A stretch of 64,000 nt of DNA, from contig NZ_RAHT01000005.1 in the NCBI RefSeq assembly GCF_004798935.1, positions 306,006 to 370,005 of the forward strand, read 5' to 3'. Positions within the stretch are counted from its first letter, which is position 1, and every line of letters begins with the position of its first letter. A program made the translations under genes and the position numbers. Shown here piece by piece: positions 30,387-38,718 of the stretch. Source of the stretch: Ningiella ruwaisensis. Lineage in GTDB: Bacteria; Pseudomonadota; Gammaproteobacteria; Enterobacterales; Alteromonadaceae. A model generated the notes under the pieces. That model saw only the letters and a program-made list of their open reading frames with translations. It was not told the DNA's origin and searched no databases.

Positions 30387-31079
30387 ATGAATATCGCCAT
30401 CATTGGAGCGATGGAAGAAGAAATCACCTTACTTAAAAGTAAACTTGATGCACTGGAAACATTAAATGTCTCTCACCTGGAAGTATTTTCAGGCAGCCTG
30501 GATGGCCATCAAATTTATTTAGTGCAAAGCGGGATTGGAAAAGTTGCTTCTGCTATGGCAACGACCTTATTAATTCATCAGTTTTCGCCCGACTTGGTGA
30601 TAAATACAGGCTCAGCGGGAGGTTTTGATCCTGAACTTAATATTGGTGACATTGTGATAGCCGATGCGCTTATGTATCACGATGTGGATGTTAGCCATTT
30701 TGGCTACGATAAAGGGCAAGTCCCTGCCATGCCAAAACAGTACGTAGCAGACAGTAAAGCAAGTAGTCTGGCTTTTGAGGCTGCACAATCTCTTGATGGC
30801 ATTCAGGTAAAAACGGGCTTAATTTGCAGTGGCGACAGTTTTATTGGCAGTGACGAAGCTGCCAACCAAATTAAGCAAGATTTTCCAGATATGAAAGCGG
30901 TAGAGATGGAAGGTGCTTCAATTGCGCAAACCTGCCACATGATGAACACACCTTGTGTAGTCATTCGTTCCTTATCAGACATTGCTGGTAAAACGTCTAC
31001 CGTTTCGTTTGAAACGTATTTGGAAACTGCCGCTAAGCACTCTGCCATGCTTGTGCTTGGTGTAATTGAAAAGCTCTAA
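30387..31079 (+). CDS. mtnN: 5'-methylthioadenosine/S-adenosylhomocysteine nucleosidase
   Basis: MtnN (Pfs) hydrolyses MTA and SAH to adenine and the thioribose or ribosylhomocysteine, in methionine salvage and in autoinducer-2 precursor formation. The 230-residue protein has the catalytic marks E12 (GAMEEEI), the purine-binding GSAGGFDP, VEMEGAS with the ribose-binding Glu, and the catalytic Asp in RSLSDIAGK. AAGGA lies just upstream of the ATG. It is followed by a CbiB-like gene and btuF, a set I recall from other Alteromonadales and vibrios. Confidence 0.96.
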   Translation: MNIAIIGAMEEEITLLKSKLDALETLNVSHLEVFSGSLDGHQIYLVQSGIGKVASAMATTLLIHQFSPDLVINTGSAGGFDPELNIGDIVIADALMYHDVDVSHFGYDKGQVPAMPKQYVADSKASSLAFEAAQSLDGIQVKTGLICSGDSFIGSDEAANQIKQDFPDMKAVEMEGASIAQTCHMMNTPCVVIRSLSDIAGKTSTVSFETYLETAAKHSAMLVLGVIEKL

Positions 31080-31100
31080 CCCTTGGATATAGGGAGTGCG

Positions 31101-32138
31101 GTGTTTAATTGGTCGCTTAACGCAGATAGCGGCCTGTATGCCTGGTCGCTTATTTTCAGCGCTTGGCTACTTGAGCGCTTGCTTCCCATTTCAAGTGCCA
31201 TTGACCCTATCGCGTTTTTTCGTTTTGTATGCACACGAATGGCGATTAAAGTACTTCCTGCTGAAAAGCAAAGCCAACAACATTACATTTCAGGTGTTTT
31301 AGCAATCGTTGTGCTGGTGATACCCATTGGACTTATTGTTTACTTGATATCCCAGTTTGCCTCCTATCAATGGTTGTTTAATCTCATCGTGCTTTATCTG
31401 GCTTTACAATTGAGCGGACAACTTCATTTAGTTAAGAAAATCGCAGATGCTGTCAAACGAAACAAGAAACAACTCGCCAGAGATTTATTAAGTACCCAAG
31501 TACTGCGAGATACAAGTGCCCTTTCAATGGTCGGCATAAGTAAGGCAAGTATTGAAATGATCAGCTTGAGAATAAGCTTTCAACATGCCACCACATTGGC
31601 ATTGGCGTTGTTACTTTCACCGCTTTTTGCGCTCTGTTATAGACTCTGTTACGAAGCAGCACAAACATGGAATGTTAAGCTTAATCGATATGCGCGCTTT
31701 GGTTATTTCAGCAGTCGACTTTGTTTTGTTTTGCAATGGCTACCTACTCGATTTTACGCATTATTGCTGGTTCTGATTAATTTCCCTGCCAATGGATTAA
31801 ATGCCTTAAAAGCATGTTTTACCAGGCAAAGCCTATTAAGCTGTAACGCAAATATTATCTATGCTGCGGTGAGCGGAGTATTAAACACGCATGTGAGTGG
31901 CGCAATACGCTATGAACAATCATTAAATCAAGAGAAAAATCAGAATGTTAACCATCAAACAAAATCGAATCAGGATCAGATTTCAGAAACGATTACCGTA
32001 AGACGACATAAATACTTTGGACGCGATGAGCCAGCAGCTTCAGATATTTTTCGAATAGTAAACGCTCACAATAGAACTATGCTTGTATATCTTATGTTTT
32101 TGCTATTTATCAGCTTTGCGGTGAATGCAAATGTGTAA
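31101..32138 (+). CDS. CbiB/CobD-like membrane protein
   Basis: A membrane protein of about 345 residues with 5-6 hydrophobic segments. The order SLIFSAWLLERLLPISSAIDP at the N-terminus and LARDLLSTQVLRDTSALS in the middle resemble CbiB (CobD) adenosylcobinamide-phosphate synthase and its AmpE relatives, and neighbouring btuF supports a cobalamin link. It is divergent from true CbiB, so ampE-like or another role is possible. The C-terminal region (about residues 275-320) is Asn/Gln-rich. Start is uncertain: GTG at 31101 has AGGGAG four bases upstream; TTG at 31083 would add six residues. It overlaps btuF by 14 bp. Confidence 0.7.
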   Translation: MFNWSLNADSGLYAWSLIFSAWLLERLLPISSAIDPIAFFRFVCTRMAIKVLPAEKQSQQHYISGVLAIVVLVIPIGLIVYLISQFASYQWLFNLIVLYLALQLSGQLHLVKKIADAVKRNKKQLARDLLSTQVLRDTSALSMVGISKASIEMISLRISFQHATTLALALLLSPLFALCYRLCYEAAQTWNVKLNRYARFGYFSSRLCFVLQWLPTRFYALLLVLINFPANGLNALKACFTRQSLLSCNANIIYAAVSGVLNTHVSGAIRYEQSLNQEKNQNVNHQTKSNQDQISETITVRRHKYFGRDEPAASDIFRIVNAHNRTMLVYLMFLLFISFAVNANV

Positions 32139-33000
32139 GCGATGGGTATTTTTTAGCATTTTAATTTGCTGCTTTGTAGCATCTGCGCTCGAAGCGCCAG
32201 AGGACCTGAAGCCGCAGAAAGAGCCGCAAAAAGAGCTGCACAAAGAAATAAAAAATCAACAAAAACGCATTGTTTCACTCTCTCCTCATTTAACTGAACT
32301 TACATTTTACTTAGGTTTTGATGCACAATTAGTCGGTGTCAGTGATTTTAGTGATTACCCTCTTTCTGCTAAGTCTTTACCGCGTGTCGCGAGCTATCAG
32401 GGCGCCAATATAGCCGAGATATTGAGGCTTGATGCGACTCATGTGCTAGCCTGGGATGGCGGCAATAAAGCGACTGACATCGCTAAATTGCAAAGCAATC
32501 AAATTCCCGTCTTCTTGTCGAAGGTGACATCTACTGATGATTTGTTGCAGGATATTGAGCGCCTTGGAGCGTTTTTGGGCGATACATCAGGAGTAAAGAG
32601 ACAAGTAAAGCGGTTACAGGACAAGATTGAATCGATAAAAGCGCGATACATTTCTTCAAATAAGTCTGTATTTTATTATCTTAATCAGCAGCCTCTCGTC
32701 GCACTTGGAAATGACCCATGGTTAAATGATTTACTGAGGCTTTGCGGATTGAATAACGTGTTTGCCCATAGCCCGTCAGCCTACCCTCAAGTGTCTCTTG
32801 AACAGGTCATCAGGCACGCGCCAGAGCTGATTATTGTTGCCAACAAACAAGATCAGGAAGACTTTCGAGCCTTTTGGAGCGAACATCACAAGGTTTTAGA
32901 TGCCCGTTTTATTCAAATCAATCCCGACAAAATGCATCGATTTACACCGCGTGCAATTGATGAACTTGATTCTCTATGTCAGCAAGCCTATACAGACTAG
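32125..33000 (+). CDS. btuF: Periplasmic cobalamin-binding protein BtuF-like
   Basis: A periplasmic binding protein of the class III (TroA/BtuF) type that captures vitamin B12 or cobinamide for an ABC importer. The 291-residue protein has a signal peptide (about 1-22), a charged linker with three PQKE-like repeats, and the family blocks RIVSLSPHLTELTFYLGF, VGVSDFSDYP, RVASYQGANIAEILRL and ATHVLAWDGG. BtuC and BtuD are not in the window, so they must be encoded elsewhere. A siderophore-binding role cannot be fully excluded. Its TAG stop lies in the left end of repeat element 2. Confidence 0.88.
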   Translation: MQMCKRWVFFSILICCFVASALEAPEDLKPQKEPQKELHKEIKNQQKRIVSLSPHLTELTFYLGFDAQLVGVSDFSDYPLSAKSLPRVASYQGANIAEILRLDATHVLAWDGGNKATDIAKLQSNQIPVFLSKVTSTDDLLQDIERLGAFLGDTSGVKRQVKRLQDKIESIKARYISSNKSVFYYLNQQPLVALGNDPWLNDLLRLCGLNNVFAHSPSAYPQVSLEQVIRHAPELIIVANKQDQEDFRAFWSEHHKVLDARFIQINPDKMHRFTPRAIDELDSLCQQAYTD

Positions 33001-33266
33001 GGTCTGTTGATCTTTGCTGTTTGATTTTGCAGCAGTTTGTGCGTTATTTAGACGAAGAAGTGTAATTGAAGTGTAGTCATCTACATGAAACTGCGCTGAT
33101 GAATTATAAATAGTGCACAGGCGCTGCCCGAAGGGTTCACTCTATGTGCTCCCTGCTCTTTGTTACATGCTCTTGATGCAGAATGACTGCACCTGCGAAC
33201 ATGTGCCGCGATCGGAAAGCACATAGAGTGAACAAAATTCATACAGCAAAGATCAATAGACCCTAG
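32997..33266. repeat. MITE-like folded inverted-repeat element 2
   Basis: A 270-bp element with inverted ends of 33-34 bp (32997-33029 and 33233-33266; three differences including a one-base gap). Inside are hairpin A (about 33029-33126, apex near GTGTAGTCATCTACA) and hairpin B (33135-33233), whose outer 16-bp arms GTTCACTCTATGTGCT and AGCACATAGAGTGAAC match perfectly. The layout is the same as element 1 at 9346-9616, with only the ends alike in sequence. The left end includes the btuF stop codon. I recall similar GGGTCTGTTGATCTTTG-ended repeats from Shewanella and relatives, but could not check this. It fills the 321-bp gap before the rhodanese gene. Confidence 0.83.
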
Positions 33267-33321
33267 ACATTTCAGCCTAAAGTGACGTATAAACTACTCT
33301 CATATTCAAGAGGAAAAACCA

Positions 33322-33762
33322 ATGGCAAACTCAAAGACAAAAATTAAACATGCAAAACGATATTTTTACGCGCTTGTTTGCGCCTTCAGTTGCATTTTTA
33401 GCGCCGGTGCCTACAGTAAAGATTTTACTCAATTAAGCCAGGAAGCACTCATTGCGATGCCTGAATCTGTGATGATTGTTGACGTAAGAACGCCTGAAGA
33501 ATATGCAGAAGGCCATGTTCCGGGCGCAGTGAATATTCCACTTGCCAGCGTAAGCGAAAATCTGGAAAAATTTGGCGCGAAAGAGCAAGAAATTGTCGTT
33601 TATTGTCGCTCCGGCCGACGCGCTGGCCAAGCACTGAATATGTTGGCCGACGCCGGCTTTGAAAATCTTTATCATTTAGAAGGCGATATAATGGCTTGGG
33701 AAAAGGCGGGCAGAGAAATGGCATATCCGTCTCAACCAGAGAGCAAGGCAGATAGTCAATAA
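33322..33762 (+). CDS. Periplasmic rhodanese-like protein
   Basis: A 146-residue single-domain rhodanese with a signal peptide (about residues 13-32, ending GAYSK). The domain shows MIVDVRTPEEYAEGHVPGAV and the active-site loop with Cys95 (VVYCRSGRR), consistent with a sulfurtransferase that carries a persulfide on Cys95. A six-residue active loop is typical of sulfur-handling, not phosphatase-like, rhodaneses. AGAGGA precedes the ATG. It shares its last base with the next start (33762), so it is co-translated with the DUF2721 gene. Confidence 0.92.
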   Translation: MANSKTKIKHAKRYFYALVCAFSCIFSAGAYSKDFTQLSQEALIAMPESVMIVDVRTPEEYAEGHVPGAVNIPLASVSENLEKFGAKEQEIVVYCRSGRRAGQALNMLADAGFENLYHLEGDIMAWEKAGREMAYPSQPESKADSQ

Positions 33763-34190
33763 TGCCAATGGAGCTTAACTTAGCAACACCGGCCTTATTA
33801 TTTCCAGCTGTTTCTTTGCTATTGTTGGCGTACACCAATCGCTTCCTGACGCTTGCGACGCTTATTCGAAACTTTGGTAAAAGTCGCGAGCGTTCTACGC
33901 TTCTGCAAATACAAAACATGCGAAAACGTATCCAGCTTATTAAGCGAATGCAGGAATACGGTGTGATCAGTTTCTTTTTCTGTGTTTTGTGTATGCTTGC
34001 GCTTTATTTAGGCTACCAGCAAGCCGCCGGTTGGGTGTTTGGCGTCTCATTGCTGTGTTTAATGTACTCGCTCATACTATCGGTTATTGAAATCCGAATA
34101 TCTATTCAAGCGCTTGACGTTCATCTTGATGCGGTAAAAGAAGAAAGAGAGGCATTAGACAAACCAGAGCAAGCGAGCAAATCCGAGTAA
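33762..34190 (+). CDS. DUF2721 family membrane protein
   Basis: A 142-residue integral membrane protein of the DUF2721 family. It has an N-terminal hydrophobic segment (LATPALLFPAVSLLLLAYTNRF), a basic cytoplasmic stretch (NFGKSRERSTLLQIQNMRKR), two close membrane helices (about 65-85 and 88-110) and a charged C-terminal tail (ALDVHLDAVKEEREALDKPE). Function unknown. Coupled to the rhodanese gene; its 3' end forms part of a terminator. Confidence 0.87.
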   Translation: MPMELNLATPALLFPAVSLLLLAYTNRFLTLATLIRNFGKSRERSTLLQIQNMRKRIQLIKRMQEYGVISFFFCVLCMLALYLGYQQAAGWVFGVSLLCLMYSLILSVIEIRISIQALDVHLDAVKEEREALDKPEQASKSE

Positions 34191-34212
34191 GAACGGATTG
34201 CTCGCTTTTTTA
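34174..34212 (+). terminator. Rho-independent terminator overlapping the DUF2721 stop codon
   Basis: A 12-bp stem with a one-base bulge (GCGAGCA-A-ATCCG at 34174-34186 against CGGAT-TGCTCGC at 34195-34206) followed by six T. The TAA stop (34188-34190) lies in the loop. Confidence 0.9.
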
Positions 34213-34323
34213 CTTTAAGTCGTGCCGTTACGCGCCGTTACGCGCCATTACATTAAATGTATCGCTCAATAAAATGCACGTGCGCAAATATGAACAAGTA
34301 AAGGCAAGTATCGATTTACTTAT

Positions 34324-35523
34324 CTAAACCAGACTAATTTTTGCAAACTTGCGTTTACCCACTTGATACACTGCGCTGGTCTTTTCTGTGATAACCAAAC
34401 GCGTATCTTCCACTTTTTCTCCATCAATTTTCACTGCGCCTTGCTTGATCATCCGCATCGCATCAGATGTTGAGCTGACTAAATTCGCTTCTTTTAATAA
34501 GTTCCCAATCGCAATTCCCTCGTCTGGCAAACTAATTTCAAGCTCGGGCATGTCATCGGGTATGGCATTTTTTTGAAAGCGTTGAATAAAATCTTGATGC
34601 GCGCCTTCAGCGGCTGATTCATCGTGGAATCGGGCGATTATTTCTTTTGCGAGCAGAATTTTGACATCTCTTGGATTTTGCCCCGCAGCCACATCCGCTT
34701 TTAGCTGTTTAATTTCTTCAAGGGGTCTAAAACTGAGTAGGTCGTAGTAGCGCCACATTAATTCATCAGAAATTGACATGATTTTTCCAAACATATCGTT
34801 AGGCGCATCTGTTATTCCAATATAATTATTCAACGATTTTGACATTTTCTGAACGCCATCAAGGCCTTCAAGCAAGGGCATCATCAGCACGGTTTGCTGC
34901 GCTTGACCTTGCGACTTCTGTAGCTCTCGTCCCATCAATAGATTAAATCGCTGATCAGTACCACCTAGTTCAACATCAGACTCAAGCGCAACAGAATCCC
35001 AACCTTGCACTAAGGGGTACAAAAACTCATGAATGGCAATAGGCTGACCATTTGCATAACGCTTTTTGAAATCATCACGCTCAAGCATTCTGGCAACCGT
35101 TTGACTCGCTGCAAGTTTAATCATGCCCGCTGCGCCTAGTTTATTCATCCATTCTGAATTAAAGCGAATGGTGGTTTTTTCCGGATCCAGTATTTTAAAT
35201 ACCTGCTCTTGATAGGTGAGTGCATTTTGGGCAACTTGCTCCTCAGTGAGTGGCTTGCGAGTTACATTTTTGCCGGTAGGATCGCCAATCAGGCCGGTAA
35301 AATCACCGATTAAAAAAATTACTTCGTGTCCAAGTTGCTGAAACGTTCTTAGTTTATTAATCAAAACAGTATGGCCAAGATGCAAGTCAGGCGCAGTAGG
35401 ATCAAAGCCGGCTTTAATTTTTAGCGGTTTTCCGGTTTTTAAACGCTCAATAAGTTCTTCTTCAATTAAAATTTCGTCTGAACCGCGTTTAATTTCCGCG
35501 AAAGCTGATTCCCAACTGCCCAT
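34324..35523 (-). CDS. tyrS: Tyrosyl-tRNA synthetase
   Basis: A class I aminoacyl-tRNA synthetase that charges tRNA-Tyr. The 399-residue protein has the HIGH motif as HLGH (residues 48-51, in [14 protein letters not shown]), the KMSKS motif at 226-230 ([14 protein letters not shown]) and a C-terminal S4 RNA-binding domain (about 335-399). The sequence between the motifs ([17 protein letters not shown]) matches the shorter TyrS group found in Haemophilus and Pseudomonas rather than the 424-residue E. coli form. A single gene, divergent from the M23 peptidase. Confidence 0.97.
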   Translation of the reverse strand: MGSWESAFAEIKRGSDEILIEEELIERLKTGKPLKIKAGFDPTAPDLHLGHTVLINKLRTFQQLGHEVIFLIGDFTGLIGDPTGKNVTRKPLTEEQVAQNALTYQEQVFKILDPEKTTIRFNSEWMNKLGAAGMIKLAASQTVARMLERDDFKKRYANGQPIAIHEFLYPLVQGWDSVALESDVELGGTDQRFNLLMGRELQKSQGQAQQTVLMMPLLEGLDGVQKMSKSLNNYIGITDAPNDMFGKIMSISDELMWRYYDLLSFRPLEEIKQLKADVAAGQNPRDVKILLAKEIIARFHDESAAEGAHQDFIQRFQKNAIPDDMPELEISLPDEGIAIGNLLKEANLVSSTSDAMRMIKQGAVKIDGEKVEDTRLVITEKTSAVYQVGKRKFAKISLV

Positions 35524-35743
35524 ATTTTTTATTCCTGTTTTTACTGCAAACGCACTATACTTAAATAAGCATCTTGCCTTAGTTATTGTGATGACTAGAG
35601 AAATTACTTGTCGGTGATTTTTTATACAGAATAATTCGTGTAAGCCGATATCATTGATAAGGTGGCAAAGTGAACCTTTTGACTGGAAACGAGACTAAAA
35701 TCGTTATATTCTGCATTTTGATCGATGGTTATTTTACGAGTGT

Positions 35744-37048
35744 ATGATTCACAATACAATAAAACATCTGCCTAAACCTCATCGTTTTGTTCTAGGCGCA
35801 GCCTCTGCTTTGTTAGTCGTCATGTTATTTTGGCCGGCTGACGATGTGAAAGCGTCGCGCACCGTTGAAGTGATGGAATTAATTCCCGGTGTTCAATACG
35901 AATTGCCTATGCCAGACTTAAGCTATCTTCAAGAAACGTTAGAAGATGCATTTGAGGGCGAAGAGTATATTGCTCATAAGGTAAAGCGGGGCGACACGCT
36001 TGCAAAAATTTTGGCTGAGCATAAGCAAAGCCCACAGGTTACCTATCGAGTAAGTGTGGCGGGCGAGCATGCAAAAAAACTGCGTAAAATCAAGCCAGGC
36101 GACACACTCTATCTGCATGTTGATGAGGCTGAGCAGCTTAATTCTTTGCGCTATCCTCTCAGCAATACCGAAACACTTGTTATTCGTGCTAATGAAAATG
36201 CGTATGTAAGTGAAGTTGAAACAAAAGAAGTAGAAACCCTTGTTACATTTGCTCAGGGAACAATCACAAGTAGTTTCTGGAATGCCGGTATTGCAGCAGG
36301 CCTGACTGATAACAAAATTATGCAGCTAGCAGGTATCTTTGGTTGGGATATCGATTTTGCACAAGAAATCCGCGAAGGCGATTCGTTTAACATGGCTTTT
36401 GAAGAGCTTTATGTTGACGGAGAATTTATAGGCAATGGTGATATTGTTGCCGCCGAATTTATAAACCAAGGGGAAACCTTTACCGCAATTCGTTACACCG
36501 ACGGCAACTACTACACTCCTGAAGGGCGAAGTATGCGTAAGAGTTTTCTGCGTGCGCCGGTGAGCTTTAAGTATGTGAGCTCAAACTTTAATCCCAAGCG
36601 CTTTCACCCTGTACAAAAGCGAATAAAGCCTCACCGCGGCGTTGACTACGTAGCCGCAGTTGGAACACCAATTATGGCAGCAGGCGACGGTAAAGTGATC
36701 AAATCGGGTTACGACCGTTTTAATGGGCATCACGTGTTCATTCAGCACGGCGAGCGTTACCAAACTAAATACCTGCATTTTAAAAGCAGAAACGTTAAAA
36801 AAGGCCAATGGGTAAAACAGGGTGAAGTGATCGGCTATCTTGGCTCATCTGGCATGGTAACGGGCGCCCATCTTCACTATGAATTTTTAGTTGACGGTGT
36901 TCACCGCAATCCGAGAACAGTGGAATTACCCAAAGCGCAGCCAATCGATAAAAAAGAGAAGGACAACTTTTTATTGATCGCCGACCAACAAGTCACAATG
37001 CTAAACAACAATAAGCGCATTATGCTTGCGATGAATTTTGCTGAATAA
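35744..37048 (+). CDS. M23 family murein endopeptidase with OapA/LysM-like domain (MepM-like)
   Basis: A cell-wall hydrolase likely to cut peptidoglycan cross-links during growth. The 434-residue protein has an N-terminal membrane anchor (about 16-32), a LysM/OapA-like wall-binding region (about 78-140; VKRGDTLAKILAEH, IKPGDTLYLHV), a linker domain and a C-terminal M23/LytM domain (about 285-400). Zinc-binding marks are present: KPHRGVDYVAAVGTP (His and Asp) and GAHLHYEF (HxH). An active enzyme is therefore expected, unlike EnvC/NlpD-type activators. It is divergent from tyrS, an arrangement I recall from related genomes. Confidence 0.93.
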   Translation: MIHNTIKHLPKPHRFVLGAASALLVVMLFWPADDVKASRTVEVMELIPGVQYELPMPDLSYLQETLEDAFEGEEYIAHKVKRGDTLAKILAEHKQSPQVTYRVSVAGEHAKKLRKIKPGDTLYLHVDEAEQLNSLRYPLSNTETLVIRANENAYVSEVETKEVETLVTFAQGTITSSFWNAGIAAGLTDNKIMQLAGIFGWDIDFAQEIREGDSFNMAFEELYVDGEFIGNGDIVAAEFINQGETFTAIRYTDGNYYTPEGRSMRKSFLRAPVSFKYVSSNFNPKRFHPVQKRIKPHRGVDYVAAVGTPIMAAGDGKVIKSGYDRFNGHHVFIQHGERYQTKYLHFKSRNVKKGQWVKQGEVIGYLGSSGMVTGAHLHYEFLVDGVHRNPRTVELPKAQPIDKKEKDNFLLIADQQVTMLNNNKRIMLAMNFAE

Positions 37049-37072
37049 GTGTTTTAGTGTCTGCTTTGAAGT

Positions 37073-37561
37073 TTACGGTTGCAAAAAGCTTTTGTGGTCT
37101 CTGACATAATGATGAATGTATGATGGCATGGGCACATCCTGTGTCTTGAGTACCATTGCTAACTTCTCGAAGCAGGCTAACCAACTATATTGCTGCTGCA
37201 ACATATCCTGCTCTCTATTAAATCCCTTTTGCGACAAGATCACTTTTGTGGTGCCATTCGTTTTTTGAATAAACTGCAGTTCAACCTTTGAAATATCGTT
37301 AGTGTCTTCCCATCGCCACGTGTAAGAAAGCGATACGTTTGGCACAATTTTTTGAAAGGTACCCACCACCGTTTGCTGAAATCCATCGTGAGACTGCAAT
37401 ACCAGTTGGTATTGCCCCCCTTCAGCAAAACGGCTGTGATATTGCGAGACGGATAAATTGCCCGGCGCACACCACTTTATGATCATTTCAGGACGACTGA
37501 AAGCTTCGTAAACCTTTGATAAATCTGCATTCAAAGTGCCATCAATCGTGAAATCATACAT
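37073..37561 (-). CDS. SRPBCC/AHSA1-domain protein
   Basis: A 162-residue cytoplasmic protein of the START/Bet v1-like (AHSA1) superfamily, which binds hydrophobic ligands or Hsp90-type partners. Marks: LSKVYEAFSRPEMIIKWCAPG at the N-terminus, GGQYQLVLQSHDG, and the C-terminal QQYSWLACFEKLAMVLK helix. The family has no common substrate, so the role is unknown. It stands alone, convergent with the M23 peptidase. Confidence 0.85.
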   Translation of the reverse strand: MYDFTIDGTLNADLSKVYEAFSRPEMIIKWCAPGNLSVSQYHSRFAEGGQYQLVLQSHDGFQQTVVGTFQKIVPNVSLSYTWRWEDTNDISKVELQFIQKTNGTTKVILSQKGFNREQDMLQQQYSWLACFEKLAMVLKTQDVPMPSYIHHYVRDHKSFLQP

Positions 37562-37723
37562 AATAAGTCGTTACCTTAATAAATCACTGGAGAAGTATTT
37601 TTATCGGCGAGGGCGGCGATATCTGCATAGGATATTACGTCTTTTTTCTTCTATAATGGGTAAGTAAAACACTACGCATTCATAAAAATAAACACCTAAG
37701 CAAACTTGTTATAGGGGACTGCA

Positions 37724-38695
37724 TTGATTCCACTTGCTATTGTCAGCAGAGATTACTCGCGATACCAACAAGCGTTTTTGGCAAGCACATATACAGATAA
37801 GGTTGAGCTGATACATGCCGCTAGCCAAGCCAATGATAAGGTTCATAAATACGCAGAAATAATACTAAGCGAGCCAGACATCGCAGCGTCATTTCTGCCC
37901 TTCTGCAAAAGCCTGAAATGGCTACAATCGACTTGGGCAGGCAATAATAAATTACAGCGAGTTAAAAAGCGGGATTACGTGCTTACCGGTACCAAAGGCA
38001 TATTTGGCGCACAGATGCGCGAATATACCATGGCCTACATTTTATATTTTGAACGAGACATTCCCTTTTTTCTGAATACGCAATCAAAACGTCAGTGGAA
38101 ACAAAAAAGCCCCTCTACACTTGTTGGTAAAACGCTCGGAATTATGGGCTTGGGAAGCATAGGAATTGAGCTGGCAAAGGCGGCCAAAGCATTTGGCATG
38201 TCATTAGCGGCTATTACGAATACGCAAACACCCTTAGCAGATGTTGACTATTTTCGTTTAAGTGAACGCAATGAATTTGCGGACTGCTGTGACTTTATCG
38301 TCAATTTATTGCCTGAGACTGAAGCCACTAAAGGCATTTGCGATGAAGTATTTTTCAAAGCGATGCGCGCTAACGCGATCTTTATTAATGCCGGACGAGG
38401 CACTGTACTTAAAGACGAGCAAGTGTTAGTAAACGCATTAGACAGCAAACAACTGAGTGCTGCAGTGCTTGATGTCTTTAAAGAGGAGCCTCTGCCACCG
38501 GATAGTATGCTCTACCAACACGCCAATATCTTTATTACGAACCATACGGCCGCCATGTCCAATCCAGAAGGCGTGTTTGATGTATTTAAGACAAATCTTG
38601 ACCGGTATATTCGAGCGACATCTGTGCCAACAAATGACGCCAATGCCGTAAAAGAAAAGCTCTTATATGTACATGACTTTACGAGAGGATATTAA
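37724..38695 (+). CDS. D-2-hydroxyacid dehydrogenase (GhrA-like)
   Basis: An NAD(P)-dependent dehydrogenase of the D-isomer 2-hydroxyacid family. The 323-residue protein has the Rossmann motif GIMGLGSIGIELAKAA, the conserved Arg region NAGRGTVLKDE and the catalytic His in FITNHTAAMS. Similar proteins reduce glyoxylate or hydroxypyruvate, but the substrate cannot be fixed here. The start is TTG at 37724, supported by AGGGGA five bases upstream; the N-terminus IPLAIVSRDYSRYQQAF fits the family. Monocistronic, convergent with the HD-GYP gene. Confidence 0.9.
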   Translation: MIPLAIVSRDYSRYQQAFLASTYTDKVELIHAASQANDKVHKYAEIILSEPDIAASFLPFCKSLKWLQSTWAGNNKLQRVKKRDYVLTGTKGIFGAQMREYTMAYILYFERDIPFFLNTQSKRQWKQKSPSTLVGKTLGIMGLGSIGIELAKAAKAFGMSLAAITNTQTPLADVDYFRLSERNEFADCCDFIVNLLPETEATKGICDEVFFKAMRANAIFINAGRGTVLKDEQVLVNALDSKQLSAAVLDVFKEEPLPPDSMLYQHANIFITNHTAAMSNPEGVFDVFKTNLDRYIRATSVPTNDANAVKEKLLYVHDFTRGY

Positions 38696-38718
38696 TTGAT
38701 GCTTATCGATTTTAGCGT

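Noticed and set aside
34220..34252. Short GTTACGCGCC direct repeats after the DUF2721 terminator
   Set aside because: Only two to three copies of about 11 bp; too little to support a function.
38248..38448. Antisense frames inside well-supported genes (for example here and at 4667-5335)
   Set aside because: They lie opposite genes with clear family motifs and show no independent coding evidence.
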